A DNA stretch of 9,992 nt, from positions 1 through 9,992 of the forward strand of contig PWND01000204.1 in the NCBI GenBank assembly GCA_003557965.1, read 5' to 3'. Below are positions 1 to 8,127 of the stretch, in pieces (the first letter of the stretch is position 1; every line of letters begins with the position of its first letter). This stretch comes from Bacteroidales bacterium (GTDB lineage Bacteria > Bacteroidota > Bacteroidia > Bacteroidales > UBA7960). The notes beneath the pieces are model-generated. The model did not search any database. It was not told the DNA's origin and saw nothing but the letters and a program-made list of their open reading frames with translations. The position numbers and the translations under genes were made by a program.

Positions 1-1095
1 CCAGATTCACCATCTGCACTGTATGCTTTAAGCCTGTACTTGTAAGTGGTTTCAATCTCAAGTTCTGTAATGTTTTCCGAAAGCCCGGTTATTTCTTTGC
101 CATCATATCCGTCAAGATGAGTTGTGAAATCATCATCAGACACGAACAGAAGATACCCCTCTGCATTATCGGCATCTTGCCAGTTGGCAGTAAAACCTGT
201 TTGAGTTATATCGGTAGCTTCTAGTGCTACAGGCTCATCAGGAATTACCAAAGGCTCTGTGGTAATCTCAATGGTGTTTGAAAAATCCGACTCGCCATCT
301 TCGCTGTATGCTTTAAGCCTGTATTTGTATGTGGTTTCCGGCTCAAGTTCTGTAATGTTTTCCGAAAGCCCGGTTATTTCTTTGCCATCATAGCCGTCAA
401 GATGAGTTGTGAAATTATCATCAGACACGAACAGAAGATACCCCTCTGCATTATCGGCATCTTGCCAGTTGGCAGTGAAGCTTGTTTGATTTATATCTGT
501 CGCATCTAATGCTACCGGTTCATCAGGAATTACAAGGGCAAGAGTTGTAGTTTCGATAATATTGGAAAAGTCGGAATCATAAGTGTCATTATAAGACTTA
601 ACTCTGTATTTATATAATGTTTCCGCTTCAAGACCGGTTACTTCATGTGATAGTGTTGTTATATCAAGTCCATCGTATCCATCAACGTGAGTTGTAAAAT
701 CATCTTTTGAAACATAAAGATAATATCCGGCAGCATAGTCGACTGCTTCCCAGTTGGCAGTAAATCTAGTGCTGCCAACTTCAGTAGCATTAGTGGCAAC
801 GGGGATGTCCGGTGGAGGCAAGGGCAGAGTTTCAACAGTTATTTCATTAGAAAAATCGGAAATGCCATATTGGTTAACCGCTTTAAGCCTGTATTTATAT
901 TCTGTTTCAGGGCTGGCATTTTCAATTAAATAATCTGTTTCGTTAACTTCCAGGCCATCAATGAGGTGGTTTTCAAAATCATCTGCTGAAACATATAATA
1001 CATATTTGTCAGCTTCTGCAACATCCTCCCAGTTTGCCCTAAAACCTAATGGTGCTATTTCAGATGCTGTAATGGCAATTGGTGCATCTATATCT
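1..1095 (-). repeat. Tandem array of four fibronectin type III repeats (at least three full plus one cut)
   Basis: Each repeat has the Fn3 hallmarks: 'A-T-x-I/V-x-x-x-x-F-x-A-N-W', 'Y-x-L-Y/F-V-S-x-D-x-F', 'Y-K-Y-R-L/V-K-A/S-Y', and 'S-D-F-S-N' near the end. The conserved Trp codons lie at 1029, 750, 465 and 180, so the spacing is 279, 285 and 285 bases. The first repeat is two codons shorter between Trp and YKYR. Repeats are joined by Pro-rich hinges ('PLPPPDIP', 'LVIPDEP'). The two leftmost repeats agree at 217 of 240 compared bases. More repeats may lie beyond the edge. Such modules act as spacers or as binding domains on secreted proteins. Confidence 0.93.
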
Positions 1096-4000
1096 GCTTC
1101 CATTAAAACCTGGACAACGATATCACTGTCAACAATATCAAAGCTACCGTTATAAAGAAGGAAGTTGTCAGCAGTTACATCAAAGCTATAGTTATCACCG
1201 GGTTCAATATTTTCAATAACAGCGACACCGGAAGCATTGGTTGTTGCGGTACCAAGACTGCCTGCATTCACTGTAGCTTCATTTATATAGCTTCCGTAAT
1301 AACTGTTTGATACAGAAAAAGTGGCTTTATACCTGGGTTCAAGTGTAATGTCAATTGATACATCCTCGTCCACAATGCTTACTGTGCCACTTTCTACTGA
1401 ATAACCTGATTTGGTGACACTGTATGTATAGTCATCGGGAATTAGTCCTGAAAATACATAATGCCCTGCCGAGTATGGCACTTCGTTAAAGGTTACCACG
1501 GCATCGTCAATGGAGTTGGCTTCCGTATCTGCTACATTAAAGGTAAGAGTATATGAAGGAATTTTTCTGAGCACTATCCCATCCTGTCCAACGGCAAAAG
1601 GAGTGCCGCCGGGGGTAATGTCAATAGCAATCAAGTCTCTTATGGTATTGCTTTTTACCTGTTGCCAGGTGTCACCGCCATCTTCTGTTTTGAGCAGAAA
1701 ACCTTGGCTCCCTGCGGCATATCCAATGTTTTCATCAATAAAGTTGATGTCATTAATACTTGTTCCACTGGGGCCGTCATGCACCAGGTTCCAGTTATCA
1801 CCACCATCTGTGGTTTTGTAAATGTTGGCATGGCCACCACTTACATAACCTATATCAGGAGAATGAAAATATATCCCCAACAAGTGTTGGCTTATTCCTG
1901 TTGACAATTCAGTCCAGGTTGCACCCGCATCAGTAGTTTTTCTCATTACTCCTGAAGCAGCAATTATATAGCCGGTGTTTTCATCGGCGAAAAATATTTT
2001 CTGTCCATAGGAGTCATGAATTTCCGTCCAATTATCACCACCATTAGTAGTTTTGAACGTTCTGCTTCCGGTTGTATAACCTGTGTTTTCAGATGTAAAA
2101 AAGATTGAATTGATAGGAACATAACTAATACCACTTGATGAAAAGTCCCAGCTTTCGCCACCATCCAATGTTTTTCTAACACTTCCTTCCCCAGAAGTAT
2201 AACCGACATCCTCTGAAGTGAAATGCAGAGCAGTTAACCGGTAGTCTGCTCCCGAATCGTAATTACTCCAGGTGGTTCCGGTATTTTCAGTCTTAAGTAC
2301 AGTTCCGTTGTCGCCAACAGCAATACCTTGTTCTTCATTTAAAAACCAGGCATTATAAAGCGAGCCATTAATAATTCCACTAATACGCTTGACGAAAGGG
2401 TTTGCCCCATCACTACTAGTGAAATTGGCACCACCGGAGCTTACTAAGTCAACATGGCCTGAAGGCCGCGTAAAAATGTTATTGGCAGGATATTTCGAGT
2501 CATTATAAAATTCAGTCCAGTTTTCTCCACTGTCTGTGGTTTTAAATATAACTCCACTGTTGTCATATCTATATCCTGTAGTTTTAGAGCTAAAATGTAG
2601 TTTTGTTGTAAACCAGTCTGTATTTGAGACATTCACAGGAGTACTCCATGTTTCTCCGGCATCAGTTGTATGTGAAACTCTATTAATTGATGAGATATAA
2701 GCCACTGTATCATTTACAGCGAACACAGCTCTGCCTTGCCCAAGTTCACCAATATCAACATCTGTCCAGGTTACACCACCATCATTGGTTATTGCTAATG
2801 AGGAGTTGCCAGTACCCGGATAAGTAGCAATTCCCTGAGACTCATTGAAAAATTGAATTCTGTAAAACCTTTTACCTATGTCTAAGTTGTTCCAAGTACT
2901 TCCACCATCGGTTGTTTTGTAAAGGTTGTTATTTCCTGCAGTAATAAAGTATGCTGTATTGTTTGTGTTAAAATCAGGTGGGAAATGGATATCCCAAAAC
3001 GCACTTACACCAACAGGCCCCATTATTTTATCCCATGTATCCCCTCCATCTGTGCTTTTAAGTACTGCTGTTTGATTATTTGAACCGATTTGAATAGTTC
3101 CAAATAGAAACCCTGTATCACTGTCTGCAAAAACAATTTTCTTGAAGTGATAGTCGTGCCCAATATCATAGGCTGTCCAGTTAAACCCGCCATCGGTGGT
3201 TTTTAGGAATGCCCCGCCGGAGCCTACAGCAAAGCCGGTATTGTCATCAATATAGTGGATTGATTCGAGTGCCGCGTTATAGTTGCTGTTGCCAACCTCA
3301 AACCAGTCGTCGTCAACAAGCATGTCGTCGTCATCTCCATTTCCATTTCCACCGTCATCATCATCTTCTGGTCCGGTATAATTTCTGAGTATGGTTCCTC
3401 CCTGCCCAACTGCTAACGCGGTGTTTTCATCTCTTGCTGCTACACCATATAAATCTGAATATTCTGAAAGTAGTGTAAACTCCCATGTTTCACCGCCATC
3501 ATTTGTGCTGAAAACAAATCCATTATTACCAACCATGTAACCATCCTGCTCAGTGTAAAAATAAATATCACGTGCCCTGTTACTATAGGGAGCCACTGAT
3601 AAGCTTATCCACTCCCAGTCTTCTCCTGCGTTTGTAGTTTTTGCATATCCATTTGATCTTACAGCGGTAAAACCGGTGGTTTCATTGATAAAGTGTATTG
3701 AAAATATCTCATAATTAGTTGCTTTATCTGCTTCTATCCACGTTTCGCCACCGTCGGTAGTGCTGATAATGGTGCCACTGGCACCGCATGCGTAACCTGT
3801 ATTGGCATCGGTGAAAAACACAGAGTTTAGTCTTACATCCACACCTGAGTTTTTTTCCTCCCAATTTTGGCCACCATCAGAGGTTTTATAAATGGCTCCA
3901 TTATTTCCCACCACATAACCAGTGTTTGCGTCTGTAAAATGTGCTGACCTTAAATAATTTTCCGGATTATAGTTAAGTTCCCAGCTGTTACCTCCATCAG

Positions 4001-5141
4001 TGGTTTTGACAATATTAGAACCTACAGCAAAACCAGTATTTTCATCAATAAAATGTACTTCTTCATAATTTAGAGACTCCTGAATAGTCCATGTTTTGCC
4101 GTTTGTGTTTGAGTAAGCAATCACACCGCTCCCAACAGCTACAATGGTGGTGTCGTTGACAAAGGCGGCGTCATTAAAATGTTTGTCGGTTAAGTGTTGA
4201 GAAGCGGTCTCGTAAGTGTTTGATTGCAAATCAATTAGGGCGGATTTGTTAAAACTGCCCAATACTAATCCTTTATTCTCATTCTCTAAAGCCATAAACT
4301 TATTATAATTGAAGTCAAGATAATAGTCGGGGAGCAGGTTAGTATTGGTCCAGGTCTCACCTGCATCTGTGGTTTTATATATCCGAGACATTTTCCCCAA
4401 AGCATAGCCTTTAGTGTCACTAACGAATGAAAGGGCCATAACCTCATCATCGGGATTTAGTTTTGCAGCCCAGGTAACACCACCATCGGCACTTTTGTAT
4501 ATTCCGCCCCATGATGCCAGGATGATGGTTTCCTCATCAATAAGATGCATATCATGAATCCAGTAAAAACTCAGTTGCGAATGGAGTTCATCCCAATCCT
4601 CTCCACCATTGGTTGTTTTTGCAAAAACACCACCTCTCCTCGTTCCATAGCCGATGTTGTCATCAAAAAATTTTATGATAGTCATGCTTGGTGATGTTAT
4701 GCTGGCCCAGCTTTCTCCACCGTCAGTAGTTTTAAACAATCCTCCCATTAAATCGTGTATAAAGCCAACATCCTCATTTAAGAAATATACTTCTTCATAG
4801 TATGCTGTTTCTGCGCCTGTGTCTTTTTCTATCCAGTTATCACCACCATCCGTAGTTTTTAAAAAAATAGCATTGCTGCCAACTACAAAACCGATGTTCT
4901 CATCCAAAAAGAATACTTTATTTAAACCTCTGACCTGAGGATGATTTGTGTGTACCCATGAATTTCCACCATCTTCGGTTTTTAATATGTAATGACTTCC
5001 AATCAATACATAAGTTTGACCGGAGACATGTGTCATGGAATTGGATTCTTTTTCCGGTGGCATTGGATTAATCCATTGCCATTGAGCATTTGTGATAGAG
5101 GTACTAAATATTATGATTGCGAAAAGTAGAAGTTTTTGCAT
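1..5141 (-). CDS. Giant secreted protein with YCF48/BNR-like propeller repeats and Fn3 modules (C-terminus beyond window)
   Basis: The frame is open from an ATG at 5141 to the left edge, giving 1713 visible residues. I checked the reading phase at about nine points and found no frameshift. Residues 1-19 form a signal peptide (short basic start, hydrophobic LLLFAIIIF, cleavage probably after TNA). Residues ~20-1193 hold about 25 repeats of 40-55 residues, each with a phrase such as 'DENTGFAVG' and an Asp-box-like 'KTTDGGxxW', as in YCF48/BNR/sortilin-type beta-propellers. An acidic linker lies at residues 591-613. Two ~75-80 residue beta domains follow (~1195-1347, PEGA-like or carboxypeptidase-regulatory-like), then four Fn3 repeats, the last cut by the window edge. 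In Bacteroidota such proteins usually end in a type IX secretion sorting domain, so I expect one off-window. The likely role is cell-surface or secreted adhesion or binding; the ligand is unknown. No catalytic site was recognised. Confidence 0.95.
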   Translation of the reverse strand, partial: MQKLLLFAIIIFSTSITNAQWQWINPMPPEKESNSMTHVSGQTYVLIGSHYILKTEDGGNSWVHTNHPQVRGLNKVFFLDENIGFVVGSNAIFLKTTDGGDNWIEKDTGAETAYYEEVYFLNEDVGFIHDLMGGLFKTTDGGESWASITSPSMTIIKFFDDNIGYGTRRGGVFAKTTNGGEDWDELHSQLSFYWIHDMHLIDEETIILASWGGIYKSADGGVTWAAKLNPDDEVMALSFVSDTKGYALGKMSRIYKTTDAGETWTNTNLLPDYYLDFNYNKFMALENENKGLVLGSFNKSALIDLQSNTYETASQHLTDKHFNDAAFVNDTTIVAVGSGVIAYSNTNGKTWTIQESLNYEEVHFIDENTGFAVGSNIVKTTDGGNSWELNYNPENYLRSAHFTDANTGYVVGNNGAIYKTSDGGQNWEEKNSGVDVRLNSVFFTDANTGYACGASGTIISTTDGGETWIEADKATNYEIFSIHFINETTGFTAVRSNGYAKTTNAGEDWEWISLSVAPYSNRARDIYFYTEQDGYMVGNNGFVFSTNDGGETWEFTLLSEYSDLYGVAARDENTALAVGQGGTILRNYTGPEDDDDGGNGNGDDDDMLVDDDWFEVGNSNYNAALESIHYIDDNTGFAVGSGGAFLKTTDGGFNWTAYDIGHDYHFKKIVFADSDTGFLFGTIQIGSNNQTAVLKSTDGGDTWDKIMGPVGVSAFWDIHFPPDFNTNNTAYFITAGNNNLYKTTDGGSTWNNLDIGKRFYRIQFFNESQGIATYPGTGNSSLAITNDGGVTWTDVDIGELGQGRAVFAVNDTVAYISSINRVSHTTDAGETWSTPVNVSNTDWFTTKLHFSSKTTGYRYDNSGVIFKTTDSGENWTEFYNDSKYPANNIFTRPSGHVDLVSSGGANFTSSDGANPFVKRISGIINGSLYNAWFLNEEQGIAVGDNGTVLKTENTGTTWSNYDSGADYRLTALHFTSEDVGYTSGEGSVRKTLDGGESWDFSSSGISYVPINSIFFTSENTGYTTGSRTFKTTNGGDNWTEIHDSYGQKIFFADENTGYIIAASGVMRKTTDAGATWTELSTGISQHLLGIYFHSPDIGYVSGGHANIYKTTDGGDNWNLVHDGPSGTSINDINFIDENIGYAAGSQGFLLKTEDGGDTWQQVKSNTIRDLIAIDITPGGTPFAVGQDGIVLRKIPSYTLTFNVADTEANSIDDAVVTFNEVPYSAGHYVFSGLIPDDYTYSVTKSGYSVESGTVSIVDEDVSIDITLEPRYKATFSVSNSYYGSYINEATVNAGSLGTATTNASGVAVIENIEPGDNYSFDVTADNFLLYNGSFDIVDSDIVVQVLMEADIDAPIAITASEIAPLGFRANWEDVAEADKYVLYVSADDFENHLIDGLEVNETDYLIENASPETEYKYRLKAVNQYGISDFSNEITVETLPLPPPDIPVATNATEVGSTRFTANWEAVDYAAGYYLYVSKDDFTTHVDGYDGLDITTLSHEVTGLEAETLYKYRVKSYNDTYDSDFSNIIETTTLALVIPDEPVALDATDINQTSFTANWQDADNAEGYLLFVSDDNFTTHLDGYDGKEITGLSENITELEPETTYKYRLKAYSEDGESDFSNTIEITTEPLVIPDEPVALEATDITQTGFTANWQDADNAEGYLLFVSDDDFTTHLDGYDGKEITGLSENITELEIETTYKYRLKAYSADGES
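1100..1560 (-). other. Two small beta domains (PEGA-like or carboxypeptidase-regulatory-like) in the giant protein
   Basis: After the last blade, residues ~1195-1267 ('YTLTFNVADTEANSI...') and ~1268-1347 ('RYKATFSVSNSYYG...') are two successive segments. Each opens with an alternating hydrophobic strand, carries a mid-domain turn ('GHYVFSGLIPDDY', 'GVAVIENIEPGDNY') and ends with a strand pair 'VSIVDEDVSIDITLEP' or 'FDIVDSDIVVQVLMEA'. This fits the small Ig-like/prealbumin-like domains that act as spacers in Bacteroidota surface proteins. The family name is tentative. Confidence 0.6.
1563..5040 (-). repeat. About 25 degenerate propeller-blade repeats within the giant gene
   Basis: The recurring protein signature is hydrophobic-F-x-D/N-E/A-N/D-T/I-G-Y/F followed ~15 residues later by K-T-T-D-G-G-x-x-W. 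On the plus strand it shows as repeated 'ccaccatc' plus 'ggtttt' words. About 12 copies lie before the acidic linker (3306-3371) and about 13 after it. A few copies are worn: near 4090 (NTNGKTW), near 2420 (SSDGANPF, no Trp) and near 2290 (ENTGTTW). The copies have diverged at DNA level, so the array is old compared with the Fn3 array. The number of closed propellers cannot be told from sequence alone. Confidence 0.9.
3303..3371 (-). other. Acidic Asp/Gly/Asn linker inside the giant protein
   Basis: Residues 591-613 read P-E, four Asp, a Gly/Asn stretch, four Asp, M-L-V, three Asp, W. That is 11 Asp and one Glu in 23 residues. It falls between two blade repeats and splits the propeller part into two halves of similar size. 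This is probably a flexible hinge between two propeller blocks. Asp-rich loops can bind calcium, but no strict EF-hand or RTX pattern is present, so calcium binding is only a possibility. Confidence 0.8.
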
Positions 5142-5200
5142 TTTCCAGGTGTTTTAAGAATTTGTAACAGATTGATTTGCATATTGATGGTTGCTTGGTA

Positions 5201-5234
5201 GGTTTCATGTGGTGATTACCCACCACATGAAACC
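5201..5234 (-). terminator. Strong inverted repeat downstream of the beta-helix gene (possible terminator or mRNA 3' stabiliser)
   Basis: The 14-base arms 5201-5214 (ggtttcatgtggtg) and 5221-5234 (caccacatgaaacc) are perfectly complementary around a 6-base loop. The hairpin starts 18 bases after the stop codon of the 471 aa gene and ends 59 bases before the ATG of the giant gene. There is no T-run after it on the minus strand, so it is not a textbook intrinsic terminator. It could stop or slow polymerase, protect the 3' end of the upstream message, or be a processing site. The inverted repeat is certain; the function is inferred. Confidence 0.5.
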
Positions 5235-5252
5235 ATTGACTAAGTGATATTT

Positions 5253-6668
5253 TTATGGTTTTTGTGCACCAAAACCATTAACATTTCCAAAAAGATTCAA
5301 TGCTTCTTGCCAGGGATATTTGTTGGCAAACATTGTCACTTCTGAACTAATGGTGCCCTGCAAGTTCATGCCTAATATAGATCGCCATTGGTTGGCAGGG
5401 GAGTTTCTGTCAAAATCCACTTCTTCAGAATATCTTGCATTAAGGTAGCCTTCAAGGTATGCAGTACAAACTTTCAAGCCTTCGGGAATTTCATTTCTGT
5501 TGCCGGAAGCGCTTGCAAACTCAAGGTCTTCAAAGTCCCCTGCATCTATTCTTAACCTTGTATTGCTGGCCGGGCTGTAATGCAAATCTTTATCTTTGTT
5601 TACAAAGAAAATATTGTTGTTAACGTTTATCCAACCATCATCATTGAATCTTGTGTGGTCTATTGCAGCTAAAATACTGGCTCCAATAATATTGTTATGG
5701 ATATTATAGCTGGCTCGAGTCATAATTCTGATCCCATATCCCATATCAAGGAAGTCTTTAGTTCTGCTCCAGGAAAACAGTATGGTGTTGTATGCTATTT
5801 CTACATCACCGCATGAAGTCATAACTCCGGGGCCTCCGGTTTGTGCGCAAGTCCCATAAATTTCAATGGCTGCCATTTTGTTGGCAACAAATACATTGTT
5901 TTTAACTGTGAATGTTCCGCTTCTGTGTCCGGCTTGCAGCGCAAAGCTTGCACCATTCATAAAAACACAGTTTTGAATAGTAACATCACCCCCGGTAGTA
6001 GCACTTACAAACTGGAGCAATGGCTCTCCAACTGTAGAGTTTCCGGTTGATGGCCTTTCAGTTGGCAGCAATAGTCGCCCGCCTTTTACACCATCAACAA
6101 CACCATCGTTGTCACTATAAGCATTACGCTCTCCACTGTCAAAAACGATATGGTCAATTACAGTTCCATCAACATCACGTGTAAACCTCATTAATGCCCT
6201 GCGAGAAGATCTTGCACTTTCATTATCAGGTTGTATTAAAGTAGGATGAGCAACAATATCCTGCTTGGAGAATGATTCATCAAAGCTTCCGTAAAGCTTT
6301 AATGGTTTATCACTCTCAAAAAAACACACATTAAAAGTGCCGGCATAAACGCCACCGGCAATTTTAATTGTTGCCCCGGGTTCTGCTTCGTTTATGGCTT
6401 TGTCAATATTTCTGAAAGGAGAACTTTTACTGCCATCATTTCTGTTGTGTCCATTTTCCATTGAGACATAAAACGTTTGCCCGGATGTTTGGGCAGGCTT
6501 GTCAGCCTGCGCTTGTTCTGTAGCTTTTGTTTCAGAATCATCATTACTTTGAGTTTGCCTGTCCTGAACAGCTCTTCTTACATTACGTATGTTATCAATT
6601 TGAGAAAATAATGGCATCGCAACTATGAAGTATACAAGTGCTGTTACAATAATTGTTTTTGTTTTCAT
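5253..6668 (-). CDS. Secreted right-handed parallel beta-helix protein (pectin-lyase-like fold), 471 aa
   Basis: Residues 1-22 are a clear signal peptide (MKTK, hydrophobic core, end near PLFSQ) with no lipobox Cys. Residues ~25-65 are a polar Gln/Asp/Lys/Thr-rich linker. From ~66, 'FYVSMENGHNRNDG' and 'SPFRNIDKAINEAEPGATI' match the N-cap of DUF1565/pectin-lyase-like beta-helices, where a parallel coil begins after 'IKIAGGVY'. Residues ~230-370 carry stacked coils with Asn-rich turns (VTIQNCVF, FTVKNNVF, VEIAYNTI, YNIHNNII, INVNNNIF). No polysaccharide lyase or hydrolase catalytic set is recognisable, so binding or structural function is as likely as enzymatic. The ATG at 6668 is chosen because it begins the signal peptide. 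A hairpin lies on each side, so the gene may be its own transcription unit. No type IX sorting domain is obvious at the C-terminus. Confidence 0.92.
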   Translation of the reverse strand: MKTKTIIVTALVYFIVAMPLFSQIDNIRNVRRAVQDRQTQSNDDSETKATEQAQADKPAQTSGQTFYVSMENGHNRNDGSKSSPFRNIDKAINEAEPGATIKIAGGVYAGTFNVCFFESDKPLKLYGSFDESFSKQDIVAHPTLIQPDNESARSSRRALMRFTRDVDGTVIDHIVFDSGERNAYSDNDGVVDGVKGGRLLLPTERPSTGNSTVGEPLLQFVSATTGGDVTIQNCVFMNGASFALQAGHRSGTFTVKNNVFVANKMAAIEIYGTCAQTGGPGVMTSCGDVEIAYNTILFSWSRTKDFLDMGYGIRIMTRASYNIHNNIIGASILAAIDHTRFNDDGWINVNNNIFFVNKDKDLHYSPASNTRLRIDAGDFEDLEFASASGNRNEIPEGLKVCTAYLEGYLNARYSEEVDFDRNSPANQWRSILGMNLQGTISSEVTMFANKYPWQEALNLFGNVNGFGAQKP

Positions 6669-6701
6669 GTGTTAATAATTTGATTTTTAAAGGTCACATG
6701 G

Positions 6702-6754
6702 AACATCCATAATTGTCATTCTCGTGTATGACAAACATTATTGTCATGGATGTT
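6702..6754 (-). terminator. Compound inverted repeat between the 441 aa and beta-helix genes
   Basis: The outer arms aacatccat (6702-6710) and atggatgtt (6746-6754) pair perfectly over 9 bases. Inside, ttgtcat (6713-6719) pairs with atgacaa (6728-6734). A second ttgtcat at 6741-6747 could pair with the same atgacaa through a 6-base loop, so two inner hairpins are mutually exclusive. The structure begins 26 bases past the stop of the 441 aa gene and ends 33 bases before the beta-helix ATG. No T-run follows. It is probably a terminator-like or processing structure, or a leader element of the beta-helix gene. Confidence 0.4.
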
Positions 6755-6780
6755 TCATTTTGTTTGCTTTGGTTAATGTT

Positions 6781-8106
6781 TTATACTAAGGTTTCTTTTG
6801 CCATAAGTTCTTCAAACATGATATGGCTGCGTATTTGACCAAAAGAGCCATCGCTGTTTTTGTCTTTTTCAACGTTAAGTGTAAAAAGCTTGCAGGTTCC
6901 GTCATTTAGCTCTGCTGCAATTTGCACTGTTGTTTCATTAAAGTTTCTTACAATCCACTGGGTTTTTGTTGAATCAGCCCATTCTTCAATTTTTTTACTC
7001 TCCCAGTTTTTAATCATTGAAGTTTTTAATGATTTAGCATCCGGATATTTTTTTAATAATGCTTCAAGAGCTGCTTTCGTTGGTTCTTCGGCTTCTTCCG
7101 CGCTCACAGCCTCCGGCTTAATAGATGTTTTGCTGCTTCTTTCCTGCATTCTTTGCTGGTTTATTTCGCAAAGCTGCTGGTAAGCATTTATTGTTGGATC
7201 AAAGTCTGAAATATTGCCATTAAACAGGGGCCTAAGTTCTTCAATACTTTCTGAAAACACATCTAATTCCCTTTTACTTATTACATAAGGTTTTTTGTCA
7301 GGGTCATTTTTCCAATCAATATCATTATTTAGAAACTCTATTCTCTCTTCAATTTTGTCAGTAATTTCACCAGACATTTCTCTTAGAGTTTCTTTTAAAC
7401 GACCAGGGAATTGCTGAGCCCTGATTTTAACATCATTGATAAGGCTTTCTAGAGAAATAGTAAGCTGACCTGAAAAGTTTTCCTTTTCAAATTCATTTAA
7501 CACATAAGATGCTTTTTGAAAGGACTCTTTTTCTTCGAGAAGAGATTTGGCATTTCGTGAAGTTCCATCAAAATAGGGGATGGACTTGAACTTTGCTTCC
7601 CACTCATCACAAAACATCTTGTCTTGTTTTTTTGCTTCCTCAGCTTTTGCAGCAGCTTCTTTGTTTTGTTCTTCTGCTTTGAGATGTTCTTCTTCAAGCT
7701 TCATGATGTGAGTTTTGAATTCACTGATTTCTGGTAACTCACACATAGGGCCGGCAAATTTTGAATAGAAAACATCTAATTCTTTCTTTGCATAATTGAG
7801 TTCTTTTTTCACAATATGGTCGCGAATGCGGTTTAGTTGTGCCAGAACTTCAAAAGGTAGTTCATCATTTCCGCCTTTTCTGGTAGCAACACCCTTTCTT
7901 TCAAGGTCTTTGCGCATTTTCTCTATCTTTTGAAAAAGAGACTTGACCTGAAAATCGTCAGGATTTAGTTGCTTTGCTAAAGAACCAATTTCATCGGCTT
8001 TGTTAAGAAGCTCAACAGCTTCTTCATTTTTTCCGCTAAACATACAGTTCTGTGCTTTTCTTAAATAGCCATTTGCCTCCTGTATGTTTTTTTTGTAGTC
8101 TTCCAT
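6781..8106 (-). CDS. Hypothetical cytoplasmic helical/coiled-coil protein, 441 aa
   Basis: I do not recognise the family. There is no signal peptide or membrane segment, so it is probably cytoplasmic. Residues ~1-70 form a charged helical hairpin with a TPR-like phrase 'SGKNEEAVELLNKA', then a 'LNPDDFQVKSLFQKIEK' helix. Residues ~130-170 are a Glu/Lys/Ala-rich coiled coil ('EEEHLKAEEQNKEAAAKAEEAKKQ'-like heptads). The middle is helical, ending with a Gln/Glu/Arg-rich stretch and an acidic Ala/Glu linker ('VSAEEAEEPTK'). The last ~75 residues change character ('WADSTKTQWIVRNFNETTVQIAA', then 'CKLFTLNVEKD') and look like a small beta-containing domain. The ATG at 8106 begins 21 bases after the 49 aa gene and has a weak purine stretch upstream. 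It appears to be the last gene of an operon with the 49 and 85 aa genes. The N-terminal region resembles the 85 aa protein, suggesting a shared partner or duplicated module. Function is unknown. Confidence 0.87.
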   Translation of the reverse strand: MEDYKKNIQEANGYLRKAQNCMFSGKNEEAVELLNKADEIGSLAKQLNPDDFQVKSLFQKIEKMRKDLERKGVATRKGGNDELPFEVLAQLNRIRDHIVKKELNYAKKELDVFYSKFAGPMCELPEISEFKTHIMKLEEEHLKAEEQNKEAAAKAEEAKKQDKMFCDEWEAKFKSIPYFDGTSRNAKSLLEEKESFQKASYVLNEFEKENFSGQLTISLESLINDVKIRAQQFPGRLKETLREMSGEITDKIEERIEFLNNDIDWKNDPDKKPYVISKRELDVFSESIEELRPLFNGNISDFDPTINAYQQLCEINQQRMQERSSKTSIKPEAVSAEEAEEPTKAALEALLKKYPDAKSLKTSMIKNWESKKIEEWADSTKTQWIVRNFNETTVQIAAELNDGTCKLFTLNVEKDKNSDGSFGQIRSHIMFEELMAKETLV

Positions 8107-8127
8107 GTTTTTCCTGGTTTTTTGTAA

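Noticed and set aside
1..525. Regular ~285-base repeats considered as CRISPR or other non-coding array
   Set aside because: The repeats are in frame, encode Fn3 domains and are contiguous with no spacers.
961..2632. Several open frames of 60-103 codons on the plus strand and in a second minus-strand frame
   Set aside because: They overlap the long in-frame giant gene, have no family-like sequence, and follow the repeat periodicity of that gene in a wrong frame.
5841..6050. 69-codon plus-strand frame inside the beta-helix gene
   Set aside because: It lies fully antisense to a gene with a signal peptide and clear fold features and has no recognisable domain.
6732..6740. TAATGTTTG on the minus strand as a -7 promoter box for the beta-helix gene
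   Set aside because: The spacing between TA and TTTG is three bases, not two, and there is no TTG at the expected distance upstream.
6860..7183. 107-codon plus-strand frame rich in Ser/Phe/Leu
   Set aside because: It is antisense to the 441 aa gene; the composition is what the complement of a Lys/Glu-rich coding frame gives, not evidence for a membrane protein.
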